64,000 bases of DNA, taken from an uncultured Tenacibaculum sp. Lineage in GTDB: Bacteria; Bacteroidota; Bacteroidia; Flavobacteriales; Flavobacteriaceae. The stretch covers positions 514,062-578,061 of the forward strand of contig CANLQH010000002.1 of assembly GCA_947493285.1 (NCBI GenBank), written 5' to 3'. This document shows, piece after piece, positions 51,642 through 60,504 of the stretch (the first letter of the stretch is position 1; every line of letters begins with the position of its first letter). The notes under the pieces were generated by a model that searched no databases, was not told where the DNA came from, and saw only the letters and a list, made by a program, of their open reading frames with translations. The translations under genes and the position numbers were made by a program.

Positions 51642-52700
51642 TTAAGAAACTCGCATGTTTTCATAATTACGCTTTACAAAACCGAGTGCAGTTTCTAGTA
51701 TTTCACCCATACTATTGCTTTTTTTAAATAGGATATCCTTTGTAAAATCGAAAATCTGATTTTTTAATAAATCAATATTTTTTTCGGTTGAAATACTATC
51801 ATTTTTCATACAAAAAACTAGTTGATCAACTCTGTTCTCAGAACTTAAAATACGTTTTGCTACAATCGATCTTTCTTCTAGTTTGTATTGTTCAATAGAT
51901 TTTTCTTGAAGCTTATCTCCTACTAGCGCAACCATCAAAAAATTCTCTTTAAAAAATTGTGGATAATACACCTTAAATTTCCCTTCAAAACATTGCTGAT
52001 CAAAATCGATGGCACGAATTCTATACACTACATGATCAAAATCATGTACAGGTACAATAACGTAATTATACGAACGCATATCACCCAATAAACGAATCAT
52101 ACAACGTTCGTTAAACTTTACAAATTCTTTTGCTATTTGTGCTTTTTCAGATTCGGTACATTTAGGTAAAAATTCTTTAATAAAAACATCTCCAGGAATA
52201 CCAGCAATATGTTCTTCAATCAACGTGTCTTTATATACTAAAAAGTTGAGGTTGTAAGGCGATAATATGTGTTCAAGTTCTAATCCGTAAACACGAGAAG
52301 CATCGGTTTTTTTAACATAGAAATACGTAAAATTGTCGTTTAAAATATTACGGATTTTAACTCTAAAAGGTTTCGAATTTCCGAAAGTACAATAGTCAAT
52401 AGCATCTACATTTAAATACGGAATGGTGTCTTCATTACCATTAGAATGCAAAATAGTATATACTTTTTTAAGGCTTAAATCTATTTCTTGCCTTTCGAAT
52501 TCAGAGTAATAAGTGCGAACCCAAAGTGTGTCTTCATCATTTTTATCATATACAACTACAGACCCTTGAAAGCGCAATAAGTCATCATAAAAAATAGGAA
52601 TTTTAATGTTTCTACTATGCTCTGCTAAATACGTATGTAATTCTTCCGATACAGGAAAAGCAGGCTTTTTTTGAGACATTAATTTTTCTTCTGATGACAT
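51642..52700 (-). CDS. Conserved protein of unknown function with kinase-like segments
   Basis: 352 residues, soluble, no signal. The central part (about 165-250) carries GIPGDVFIKEFLPKCTESEKAQIAKEFVKFNERCMIRLLGDMRSYNYVIVPVHDFDHVVYRIRAIDFDQQCFEG, where a DxRxxN-like pattern and a terminal DFD resemble the catalytic and metal loops of atypical (HipA/APH-like) kinases. A clear glycine-rich nucleotide loop is not seen, so this is a suggestion only. It is the gene downstream of dprA on the same strand. Confidence 0.6.
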   Translation of the reverse strand: MSSEEKLMSQKKPAFPVSEELHTYLAEHSRNIKIPIFYDDLLRFQGSVVVYDKNDEDTLWVRTYYSEFERQEIDLSLKKVYTILHSNGNEDTIPYLNVDAIDYCTFGNSKPFRVKIRNILNDNFTYFYVKKTDASRVYGLELEHILSPYNLNFLVYKDTLIEEHIAGIPGDVFIKEFLPKCTESEKAQIAKEFVKFNERCMIRLLGDMRSYNYVIVPVHDFDHVVYRIRAIDFDQQCFEGKFKVYYPQFFKENFLMVALVGDKLQEKSIEQYKLEERSIVAKRILSSENRVDQLVFCMKNDSISTEKNIDLLKNQIFDFTKDILFKKSNSMGEILETALGFVKRNYENMRVS

Positions 52701-52729
52701 GTGAGTAGTTTTATCAAAGATAAATTAAT

Positions 52730-53827
52730 TTATATTTCAAACAATTTTCCAGGTAAAGGTTTTACAACTCCCTTAAGCTCCATTTGGATTAATACCGAAG
52801 ATAGTTTATACACAGGAATATCACAATTTAGAGCAATAACATCTAATAATTGTTTACCATTTTGCTGTAAGTAATCGTATACTTTTTGTTCAACATCTGT
52901 AAGGTTAATAAATAATTCTTTTTGTACGAGTGTTGAAGTTTTTGACAGATCCCAGTTAAGCATTTTTACAATATCATCATCAGAAGACAATAGATGCGCT
53001 TGGTTGTTTTTGATTAAATTATTGCAACCTGTACTATATATATCGTTGGCTCTTCCAGACAATGCGAATACATCTCGATTGTAAGAATTAGCAATATCTG
53101 CAGTAACTAAAGAGCCGCCTTTTTTAGCAGATTCAATAATAATAGTTGCTTTTGATAATCCAGCAACAATCCGATTCCGTTTTAAAAAGTTTTCTCGTAA
53201 AGGTTGTTCATCATGCCAAAACTCGGTGATAAATCCGCCATTTTTGTGTACTTCACTAATATATTTTTTATGTGTTTTAGGGTAGATAGTTTCAAATCCA
53301 TGCGCTAGAACTCCAATGGTTTGCAAGTTATTTTTTATCGCTGCTTTATGAGCACAAATATCTACACCGTAAGCAAAACCACTTATAATAATTGGATTGT
53401 AATCTTTTAAATCCTCAATAAGTTGACTACAAAAATCACGACCATACGATGTAATATTTCTTGTTCCTACAATTGAAATAATTTTTTGACTATTGAGGTC
53501 TATGTTTCCCTCTTTAAAAAATAAGATGGGAGCATCAATACAGTGTTTCAAATTTTGAGGATAATCATCTTCTAAAAAATAAGAAAAACCAATATTTTTT
53601 TGTTGAATATAGTTTAGCTCCTCCTCTGCCCTTTTTTGATTTTCATTGGCAAATAAACTATCGGTAACATGTGTACCAATTCCGTTAATTTTATGCAGTG
53701 TGTTTTTAGATTCTTTAAACACTTGTTCAACATCACCAGTGGCAGCGATTAACTTTTTAGCAATAATATCTCCAACGTTTTTAGTAGCTTGAAGTTTTAG
53801 TATTGCCAAGAGCTTTTCTGAATTCAT
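52730..53827 (-). CDS. dprA: DNA-processing protein DprA
   Basis: 365 residues. The Rossmann-fold core holds IISIVGTRNITSYGRDFCSQLIEDL, IISGFAYGVDICAHKAAI, TIGVLAHGFETIYPKTHKKYI, FLKRNRIVAGLSKATIIIESAKKGGSLVTADIANSYNRDVFALSGRANDIYSTGCNNLI, all standard for DprA. The C-terminal winged helix (about 300-365) is present. It binds incoming single-stranded DNA and loads RecA in natural transformation. Fully intact, so a transformation function is possible. The next gene downstream is the unknown 352-residue protein. Confidence 0.95.
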   Translation of the reverse strand: MNSEKLLAILKLQATKNVGDIIAKKLIAATGDVEQVFKESKNTLHKINGIGTHVTDSLFANENQKRAEEELNYIQQKNIGFSYFLEDDYPQNLKHCIDAPILFFKEGNIDLNSQKIISIVGTRNITSYGRDFCSQLIEDLKDYNPIIISGFAYGVDICAHKAAIKNNLQTIGVLAHGFETIYPKTHKKYISEVHKNGGFITEFWHDEQPLRENFLKRNRIVAGLSKATIIIESAKKGGSLVTADIANSYNRDVFALSGRANDIYSTGCNNLIKNNQAHLLSSDDDIVKMLNWDLSKTSTLVQKELFINLTDVEQKVYDYLQQNGKQLLDVIALNCDIPVYKLSSVLIQMELKGVVKPLPGKLFEI

Positions 53828-53908
53828 CTGGTAATAATTTGATTTTCAATATACAAAAAACTGTTAATAAAATTGTGAGTATCTTTAGCAATAACTCGTT
53901 TATTTTTC

Positions 53909-53916
53909 TATTTTTG
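53909..53916 (+). promoter_or_regulatory. -7 box directly before the HU/SPOR gene
   Basis: TATTTTTG ends only five bases before ATG 53922. If used, the transcript would begin at or next to the start codon (leaderless). A TTG at the right upstream spacing is not seen. Confidence 0.45.
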
Positions 53917-53921
53917 TTACT

Positions 53922-54821
53922 ATGACATTAGCCAACTACATTAACGATTTATTATACCGATACGATTGCGTAATTGTTCCTAATTTTGGGGGATTTGTAA
54001 CCAATAAAATTGGTGCTAAAGTGAATAACTTTACACACACATTTTATCCACCAAAAAAACAAATTACTTTTAATGCGTATTTAAAGCATAATGATGGTTT
54101 GTTGGCGAATTACATTGCTTCAAACAAAAACATTTCTTTTGAAAAAGCAACTAATTTCATAGCAGAAGAAATTGCTACTTGGACCAAAGAAATTGAAACA
54201 AAATCAGTTGAGGTTGCTGCTGTGGGTAGTTTATCTTTAAACGAAGAAAAACAAGTTGTTTTTGAACCAAACGCTTCAAGTAATTTCTTAGTAGAATCTT
54301 ATGGTTTAACTGAGGTAGAAAGTCCTGCTATAAAAAGATTTAAAGGCGAAGTAAAACCATTGCCTATTGTTACTGAAGAAAAAGAAAGTACAATTCCTGT
54401 ATTCTTAAAAAGAGCTGCTGTTGCTTCTGTTTTAGTTGGAGTTGCTTATGTTGGTTGGAATGGAATTCAGAATCAACAACAAAAAGAATTGTTAGCCAAC
54501 CAAGAAGAAGCGGTACAAAAGAAAATACAATCGGCTACTTTTGTTATCGACAATCCGTTACCAACAATTAATTTAAATGTAACAAAAGAAGCAGCTAAAA
54601 ATTTTCATATTATCGCTGGTGCTTTTCAAGAAGTTGAAAACGCTGAGAAAAAATTAGCGGAATTACAAGAGCAAGGTTATGATGCCAAAATAATTGGTAA
54701 AAACAACTTTGGATTAACGCAGGTTAGTTTTACTTCTTTTAGTACTAAAGAAGAGGCTCGTAAAGAACTAGAATTGATTAAACAATCAGTTAGCGAAGAT
54801 GCTTGGTTATTAGTTAAATAA
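53922..54821 (+). CDS. HU-CCDC81/SPOR-domain protein
   Basis: 299 residues. Residues 1-60 (TLANYINDLLYRYDCVIVPNFGGFVTNKIGAKV) and about 60-130 are two HU-like CCDC81 prokaryotic domains. A membrane helix follows at about 163-179 (RAAVASVLVGVAYVGWNGI). The C-terminal SPOR domain (about 225-299, NFHIIAGAFQEVENAEKKLAELQEQGYDAKI) binds denuded peptidoglycan. It thus links the cytoplasm to the cell wall, probably at the septum. Typical of Bacteroidota. Confidence 0.9.
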   Translation: MTLANYINDLLYRYDCVIVPNFGGFVTNKIGAKVNNFTHTFYPPKKQITFNAYLKHNDGLLANYIASNKNISFEKATNFIAEEIATWTKEIETKSVEVAAVGSLSLNEEKQVVFEPNASSNFLVESYGLTEVESPAIKRFKGEVKPLPIVTEEKESTIPVFLKRAAVASVLVGVAYVGWNGIQNQQQKELLANQEEAVQKKIQSATFVIDNPLPTINLNVTKEAAKNFHIIAGAFQEVENAEKKLAELQEQGYDAKIIGKNNFGLTQVSFTSFSTKEEARKELELIKQSVSEDAWLLVK

Positions 54822-54858
54822 TCATCATTTAATTTCTTTATTTTTTAGGTTTATGCTA

Positions 54859-54866
54859 TATCTTTG
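54859..54866 (+). promoter_or_regulatory. -7 box of the thioesterase gene
   Basis: TATCTTTG, 16 bases before ATG 54883. Confidence 0.55.
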
Positions 54867-54882
54867 CATCAAAATTTAATTG

Positions 54883-55398
54883 ATGAGAGCTAAAGCACCT
54901 AAAGAATCATTAACAGTACTTACCGATCTTGTTTTACCAGGTGAAACAAATTATTTAGACAATCTTTTTGGAGGAGAGTTATTAGCTCGTATGGATAGGG
55001 CTTGTAGTATTGCTGCACGTCGTCATTCTAGACGAATTGTGGTTACTGCATCGGTAAATCATGTTGCATTTACAAAATCGGTTCCTGTAGGAAGTGTTGT
55101 TACGGTTGAAGCAAAAGTTTCACGTGCTTTTAAATCATCAATGGAAGTATATGTAGATGTTTGGATTGAAGATCGTCAATCTGGTGAAAAAACAAAGGTA
55201 AATGAAGGTATTTACACATTTGTTGCTGTTGATGAAACTGGAAAACCAGTACCAATTGCTCAAATTGAACCAGAAACTGAATTAGAGAAAAAACGTTATG
55301 ACGGAGCTTTACGTAGAAAACAGTTAAGTTTAGTTTTAGCAAGTAAATTAGACCCGAAAGACGCTACTGAGTTAAAAGCGTTGTTTGTAGGGGAATAA
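54883..55398 (+). CDS. Acyl-CoA thioesterase (hotdog fold, YciA/BACH type)
   Basis: 171 residues from ATG 54883 (an in-frame TTG one codon earlier is ignored). The hotdog motif DLVLPGETNYLDNLFGGELLARMDRACSIAARRHSRR carries the family Asn and Asp near the active site; VTASVNHVAFTKSVPVGSVVTVEAKVSRAFKSSMEVYVDVWIED is typical of YciA/ACOT7-type enzymes. It hydrolyses acyl-CoA to free acid. Own promoter. Confidence 0.9.
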   Translation: MRAKAPKESLTVLTDLVLPGETNYLDNLFGGELLARMDRACSIAARRHSRRIVVTASVNHVAFTKSVPVGSVVTVEAKVSRAFKSSMEVYVDVWIEDRQSGEKTKVNEGIYTFVAVDETGKPVPIAQIEPETELEKKRYDGALRRKQLSLVLASKLDPKDATELKALFVGE

Positions 55399-55402
55399 TG
55401 GC

Positions 55403-56428
55403 TTAAACCTTATCTAAATCACCATTTTCGGATAGTAATATGGCAACTGATTTTGTTTTCTCGAATTGAGAGAAGATAATAATCATAATTACAGTAATAG
55501 GTACAGAAAGTATCATTCCTGTAATTCCCCAGATATTTCCCCAAATAGCTAATGATAGTATAGTAACCAGTGGACTTAGATTTAATGATTTTCCGAATAC
55601 TTTAGGTTCTATTAAATTACCTACAATTACTTGCACGCTACCTACCGCAATTAGCACAATTAAAAATGGCGTAAACTCACCAAATTGTATCAAGCTAAAA
55701 ATTGCTGGAAATACTGTTGCTACTAAAGAACCTACAGTAGGAATATAATTTAGTAAAAAGATTAAAAAAGCCCAAAAAGGAGCGCTATCTACCCCAACTA
55801 AAACTAAAACAATATAACTTAAGATACCTGTTAGTAAACTCACATAGGTTTTTAATCTTAAATAACTAGAAATAGAGTTTTCAATTTTATTTAAAATTAC
55901 TTGAGTGTTGCCTCCTTCTTTAAAGAATATCTTTTTTAATTTCTTTTTTAAACTAGCTTCTTCTAAGAAAATAAATAAAGCATAGATAACAATCATAAAC
56001 GTATCACCAAGCAATCCACTAATACCATTAGCAATGCTTCCTAATACAGATCCGTAATTAAAATTACCAACTACTGATTTTAAAGAAGTAATAATATCAA
56101 TATGAAAATAACCATTTAATTTTTTGATAATTGCCTCAACATTAGGCTCGTATTTAGTGTAAGAAGTCGTTAAATCGGAAATACTGTTGGTAATAATTTC
56201 TGAAATAAAACCGAACCCTAAAATTATTAACGAAAAAACAAACACATTACTTAACCAAAACGGAATGTATTTTTTTGCGAATGGAAGTTTGTAAATACTT
56301 TTTCTAATTTCTCGTGTTAAAAACCAAAAAATTAAAGCAAAAATAAACGGGATTAATATGCCTTTTCCAATAACTAATACAGCTACTATAGCTATAGTAA
56401 CAATAACAAAATTAGCAGCGTTTTTCAT
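55403..56428 (-). CDS. AI-2E family membrane transporter (PerM/TqsA-like)
   Basis: 341 residues with about eight hydrophobic helices. IPFIFALIFWFLTREIRKSIYK, FWAFLIFLLNYIPTVGSLVATVFPAIFSLIQFG and GNLIEPKVFGKSLNLSPLVTILSLAIWGNIWGITGMILSVPITVIMIII are the family landmarks. Substrate is unknown (family members export AI-2 or ions). Last gene of the envelope operon, five bases after the EnvC-like gene. Confidence 0.93.
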   Translation of the reverse strand: MKNAANFVIVTIAIVAVLVIGKGILIPFIFALIFWFLTREIRKSIYKLPFAKKYIPFWLSNVFVFSLIILGFGFISEIITNSISDLTTSYTKYEPNVEAIIKKLNGYFHIDIITSLKSVVGNFNYGSVLGSIANGISGLLGDTFMIVIYALFIFLEEASLKKKLKKIFFKEGGNTQVILNKIENSISSYLRLKTYVSLLTGILSYIVLVLVGVDSAPFWAFLIFLLNYIPTVGSLVATVFPAIFSLIQFGEFTPFLIVLIAVGSVQVIVGNLIEPKVFGKSLNLSPLVTILSLAIWGNIWGITGMILSVPITVIMIIIFSQFEKTKSVAILLSENGDLDKV

Positions 56429-56433
56429 GTTTT

Positions 56434-57651
56434 TTAGTTGTTACGTATCCATTGAGATGGATTTAATTTTGTAGTGTTTTTAAACAGTACAAAAAACAGT
56501 TTTGTTTTTCCAGAAACCTTATCGGTAAATACCTTTCCTACTTTATCACCCGTTTTTACAACATCCCCTTTTTTAACATATACATTTTCTAGATTATTGT
56601 AAGAAGAAATGTAGCTTCCGTGTTGTACTAACACCGATTTTTTTCCACCAGATTGTGTTTGTAAAGCTAATACCTTACCATTAAATATACTTTGTGCATC
56701 TGTATTTGGTTTGGTTACGATATGTAAACCAGCACTATTAATTTTAATTCCTGAAAAAGTAGGATGTGGTTGTATCCCGAATTTTCTAGTAATAAGTCCA
56801 TTAACAGGCCAAGGTAATTTCCCTTTATTTTGCTCAAAATTAGCACGAAGCGCTTCTTCAGCTTTGTTTAATATCAGTCCTGAAGACTTCTTTTTAGAGG
56901 TTCTTTTTTTACCTTTATTAGCACGTGCAATGGCATCTCTAATTAATTTATCAATTCTAGCAGCAACGCGTTTCTCTTCACGTATTTTCTTTTTTAAATC
57001 GCCTTTATATTTTCTCTCTTGTCTCTTAATTTTAGAAACTAAACTTTCTTTACTCTTCTTATCAGACTCTATTTTATCTTTCTGATCTTTTTCATCAGAA
57101 ATTAGAATTTCTTTTGCTTTTTTTCTTTGTGTTAACGAATCGTTTAATTGTTCAACTTCTTTTGCTTTTACTATAATTTCTTCGCCTTGTTTTTTTCTAT
57201 AATCACTGTACTGTTGCATGTACTTTAAGCGTTTATAGGCCTGATAAAAACTTTTAGAAGAAAGCAAAAACATGGTTTTACTTTGTTGTGATTTGCTTTT
57301 ATGGGTTTTTACAACCATATCTGCATATTCTTTTTTTAATTTTTTAAGCTGATTGTTGTATTCTTTAAGTTGCTTTTCGTTCGTTTTTATTTCTTTAGCT
57401 AAAGATTTTGCTTCTAATTCAATGGTTTCAATTAAGCGTTCTCTAACATTTATTTTCTGATTTAAATCTTTTAAATCATCTAAAGCATTGCTTTTTTTCT
57501 TCTTAGTTTTAATCAATAAATTATTAACCTGAACAATTTCTTTTTTAAGTTTTTTACGTTTGTTTTCTAATTCTTTTCGGTTTTGACCAAAAGAAGAAAA
57601 CCCTATAAAAAATAGGCATAAGAAAGAGATGTAAAAAACAGAAGACTTCAT
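56434..57651 (-). CDS. EnvC-like murein hydrolase activator with degenerate LytM domain
   Basis: 405 residues. Signal peptide (about 1-22), then a long coiled coil (about 24-250) and a C-terminal LytM/M23 domain (about 285-405, PWPVNGLITRKFGIQPHPTFSGIKINSAGLHIVTKPNTDA ... VLVQHGSYISSYNNLENVYVKKGDVV). The usual zinc ligands are missing: HKGID is replaced by SGIKI and the HLS/HFE sites by NNL/FFV. It is therefore likely a non-catalytic activator of amidases, as EnvC is. Its start overlaps the stop of the DUF4292 gene by one base. Confidence 0.88.
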   Translation of the reverse strand: MKSSVFYISFLCLFFIGFSSFGQNRKELENKRKKLKKEIVQVNNLLIKTKKKKSNALDDLKDLNQKINVRERLIETIELEAKSLAKEIKTNEKQLKEYNNQLKKLKKEYADMVVKTHKSKSQQSKTMFLLSSKSFYQAYKRLKYMQQYSDYRKKQGEEIIVKAKEVEQLNDSLTQRKKAKEILISDEKDQKDKIESDKKSKESLVSKIKRQERKYKGDLKKKIREEKRVAARIDKLIRDAIARANKGKKRTSKKKSSGLILNKAEEALRANFEQNKGKLPWPVNGLITRKFGIQPHPTFSGIKINSAGLHIVTKPNTDAQSIFNGKVLALQTQSGGKKSVLVQHGSYISSYNNLENVYVKKGDVVKTGDKVGKVFTDKVSGKTKLFFVLFKNTTKLNPSQWIRNN

Positions 57652-58421
57652 TATAATTTAATTTCTTTATAGCCGCTTGGGAGTTTAAAATCAGTATTTA
57701 ATTTAGTATTAAACTCAACCGAACGGGTTGTAATGTCAATATTAGTAAACTTATTGTTTTGTTTTGCGTTAATATTAATTTTTTCTGGAAAAAGTTCCTT
57801 GTTTTTAATCAAATACTTTGGGTAATTAATATCTAAACGCTGATTTTTAATTGTGTTAACCAATAATTGTTTGTCTAATTTGTAATGAGACGGATTTACA
57901 TAAAAGAAGATATCAAACAAATTAGGTTGATTTTTTGGTGAAAGTTGATAAGACTTATCATTAATTGCTACTTCTTGTTTTTCAGATCGAACATTTAATA
58001 ACGATTCACCCAACAACATACTTTGTAATTGCTGGAAGTTAATATCAGCGCCTAACAACTTTTTAAGCATAGAGAAATCACCATCAAAATAATTTTTTTT
58101 GTAAGGAGAATAAAATTGAACTTTAGTAGGCGTAATTTTTGCCTTAAAAACAGTAATAAACTTGGTTCCTTTTAGCCAAATTACCTCGTCTTTTTTAATT
58201 TTCATTCGTACAGAAAAACCAACATTTTCTTTACTGTCTTTGTAGTTTACTTTTAAACGAGCATCAATTGTTTTTTCGTCAAAATTAGCAGCTACATGTT
58301 TTTTTGCAACTTTACGTGCCGACATTTCTTTAATTACAGATGTGTTTTCTGCAATTTTTTTAGTTGATTTACAAGAGGTAAATCCAATAAGTAACACAAA
58401 AAGTAGTGTAAAATATTTCAT
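57651..58421 (-). CDS. DUF4292 lipoprotein
   Basis: 256 residues. Lipobox LLIGFTSC with Cys at residue 17. The mature domain has LolA/LolB-like beta strands: NFDEKTIDARLKVNYKDSKENVGFSVRMKIKKDEVIWLKG, KVQFYSPYKKNYFDGDFSMLKKLLGADINFQQLQSMLLGE. DUF4292 is restricted to Bacteroidota; a LolB-like role in the outer membrane is plausible but not proven. Coupled to the EnvC-like gene by a one-base overlap. Confidence 0.85.
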   Translation of the reverse strand: MKYFTLLFVLLIGFTSCKSTKKIAENTSVIKEMSARKVAKKHVAANFDEKTIDARLKVNYKDSKENVGFSVRMKIKKDEVIWLKGTKFITVFKAKITPTKVQFYSPYKKNYFDGDFSMLKKLLGADINFQQLQSMLLGESLLNVRSEKQEVAINDKSYQLSPKNQPNLFDIFFYVNPSHYKLDKQLLVNTIKNQRLDINYPKYLIKNKELFPEKININAKQNNKFTNIDITTRSVEFNTKLNTDFKLPSGYKEIKL

Positions 58422-58445
58422 AAATGAATAAATAATAAAGACTTT

Positions 58446-59453
58446 TTATTTTAAAATTTTAACAGCTTTATTTTTAAATGAATTAGATTTTTTAATATCA
58501 TTTAAACCTTGATAAGCTTTTGCAATTTCTAAATAAAATTTTGCTTCGATTTCGTTGTTGTCAATCACAAAATCAATGCCGTTTTGTAAACTTTCTATGG
58601 CTTTTTTAAATTGACTCTTATTGTTTAATGCTTTTCCATTCATTAAATACACAAATGGTTGTGCAGGAAACAATGCTAAACCTTGTTCGCTGTATTTTAA
58701 AAGATCAGGATGATTATCAACAGATAATTTATCTAATAAAGCCTTTAAATTATTGAAAGACTTATCTTTTTCAAAATTAGAAAGCACATCAGTATTAGCA
58801 ATAGTTATTTTTTTACTCTCTGCTTTAGTTTGTTTGTTGTAAAGTTTATCTTGTATTCTTCGTAATCTCGAATTTAATAATTGAGCTTCTTCTAACTCAG
58901 AGAGTACTTTTTTAGCAGCAATAACGTCGCTATTTTGTAAATGTAAAAACACTAAAAGTTGCTTTTTCTTTGGGTGTTTAGCAGCAATTTTTTCTTGTGT
59001 TTTAATTGCTTCCTCAAAAAAAGCGGATCTTTTTAAAATATCAACTTTATGTTCTAACATCCACAGGTTTACTGTGTCTTTATTCAAAGCAAGATTAATA
59101 TATTCTATAGCTTCAGTATTTCTATTAAGTTTTGCGTAGTTTTTAGAAAGTTCGAATAAAACAGCTTTATTATTGGCTACTAATTCATTACACTCTTCTA
59201 AATATTGAATCGCTTTTTGATAATTAAAGATTGCTTTTTGAGATAAGGCTTTAAAAAAGCTTTCTTGAAATTTTATGTTATTCTTTTCAAGAGGATTAAC
59301 CAAAGCAGGAATACTATCTTGTGAAAAAGAAGTAAAAGAGAGAAGAAAAAAGAGAAAAGAGAAAACAATTTTATTCAAAAACTGAATAGTTGTCTTGTTT
59401 CTTTTCTCCTCCTTCTTTCTTCTAGTTGTTTTATGTAAGTTCTGTATAATCAC
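58446..59453 (-). CDS. TPR-repeat periplasmic protein
   Basis: 335 residues. The N terminus is basic followed by a signal peptide (KIVFSFLFFLLSFTSFS, cleavage near residue 44). Several tetratricopeptide repeats fill the mature part (YQKAIQYLEECNELVANNKAVLFELSKNYAKLNRNTEAIEYINLALNKD; FKKAIESLQNGIDFVIDNNEIEAKFYLEIAKAYQGLND). Its start overlaps the nucleotidyltransferase gene by 23 bases. It is in the operon with DUF4292 and EnvC, so it may belong to the same envelope assembly. Confidence 0.85.
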   Translation of the reverse strand: MIIQNLHKTTRRKKEEKRNKTTIQFLNKIVFSFLFFLLSFTSFSQDSIPALVNPLEKNNIKFQESFFKALSQKAIFNYQKAIQYLEECNELVANNKAVLFELSKNYAKLNRNTEAIEYINLALNKDTVNLWMLEHKVDILKRSAFFEEAIKTQEKIAAKHPKKKQLLVFLHLQNSDVIAAKKVLSELEEAQLLNSRLRRIQDKLYNKQTKAESKKITIANTDVLSNFEKDKSFNNLKALLDKLSVDNHPDLLKYSEQGLALFPAQPFVYLMNGKALNNKSQFKKAIESLQNGIDFVIDNNEIEAKFYLEIAKAYQGLNDIKKSNSFKNKAVKILK

Positions 59454-60447
59454 CTATACTTACCGAGGTATAAATTGCGTTATATTTAGCGTGGTTACCA
59501 ATCATTGCATTATCTAAATTTGCGTTAGATATATGTACATTTGTTTGAATTAATGAATTTACAATTGTTGAATTTTCTACAACACTGTTTTCACCAATAG
59601 AAACATAAGGTCCAATTTTAGTGTCTTTTAAAACGACATTTTTACCAATATAACAAGGTTGAATAATTTCTGAGTTTTCTAATACAACGTCGTTAGATAC
59701 TAAATTGTTGCCATCAGCCTGTTCAAAACCTAAAACTTGTTTATTAGTATCTACTGTTGGGTCTTTTTTACCACAGTCCATCCAAGCATCTACTTTACCA
59801 GGAACAAATTGAGCTCCTTGCTGTTTTAAAGATTCTAACACTTCTGTTAATTGAAATTCTCCTGAAGGACGAATATCATTATCAATCAAATGTTTTATTT
59901 CTTGTTTTACTTTATCACCATCTTTAAAATAGTAAATACCGATAATCGCTAAGTCAGAAACAAATTCTTTTGGTTTTTCAACAAAATCAGTAATAACACC
60001 ATCTTTTAATTTTACAACACCAAAAGCGCTTGGATCTTCTACTTGTTTTACCCAAATAGCCCCATCTGCATTCGCATCTAAAGTAAAATCTGCTTTAAAT
60101 AATGTATCTGCAAAAGCAACAACACAAGGTCCGCTTAATGCATCTTTAGCACAATAAATTGCATGCGCAGTTCCTAAGGCTTCTTCTTGAACAAAAACTG
60201 AACCTTTAGCCCCTAAACTTTCTGCGATTGCAATTAATTTATCTTTTGTGTCAGCTGGAAAACCTTTAGCTGAAGGACCAATAATAAATGCAATTTCTTC
60301 GATAGGTTGATTAACAACCGATGTAATATCTTCAACTAAACGTTGTACAATTGGTTTACCTGCTATAACAGTTAATGGCTTCGGAGTTGTTAGTGTATGA
60401 GGTCTCAAACGAGACCCAATTCCTGCCATTGGTACTATAATCTTCAT
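59431..60447 (-). CDS. Sugar-phosphate nucleotidyltransferase with left-handed beta-helix
   Basis: 338 residues. The N-terminal nucleotidyltransferase domain starts MKIIVPMAGIGSRLRPHTLTTPKPLTVIAGKPIV (G-x-G-x-R-x13-K-P motif) and has VVAFADTLF and WMDCGKKDPTV. The C-terminal hexapeptide-repeat part (about 245-338, NSEIIQPCYIGKNVVLKDTKIGPYVSIGENSVVENSTIVN) forms a left-handed beta-helix as in GlmU and RmlA-long enzymes. It makes an NDP-sugar (thymidylyl or uridylyl; not decided). First gene of the five-gene envelope operon. Confidence 0.9.
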   Translation of the reverse strand: MKIIVPMAGIGSRLRPHTLTTPKPLTVIAGKPIVQRLVEDITSVVNQPIEEIAFIIGPSAKGFPADTKDKLIAIAESLGAKGSVFVQEEALGTAHAIYCAKDALSGPCVVAFADTLFKADFTLDANADGAIWVKQVEDPSAFGVVKLKDGVITDFVEKPKEFVSDLAIIGIYYFKDGDKVKQEIKHLIDNDIRPSGEFQLTEVLESLKQQGAQFVPGKVDAWMDCGKKDPTVDTNKQVLGFEQADGNNLVSNDVVLENSEIIQPCYIGKNVVLKDTKIGPYVSIGENSVVENSTIVNSLIQTNVHISNANLDNAMIGNHAKYNAIYTSVSIGDYTELT

Positions 60448-60504
60448 ATTCTTTCTTTTCGTTTTTAACGGTGCAATATACCACTAATAAAGTATTGAAA
60501 AAAG

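Noticed and set aside
58710..58722. Single TTATCAACA boxes inside coding regions (e.g. in the TPR gene, gpsA, and the GNAT gene)
   Set aside because: Isolated copies are expected by chance in DNA of this composition; only the cluster at 26.15-26.75 kb is unusual.
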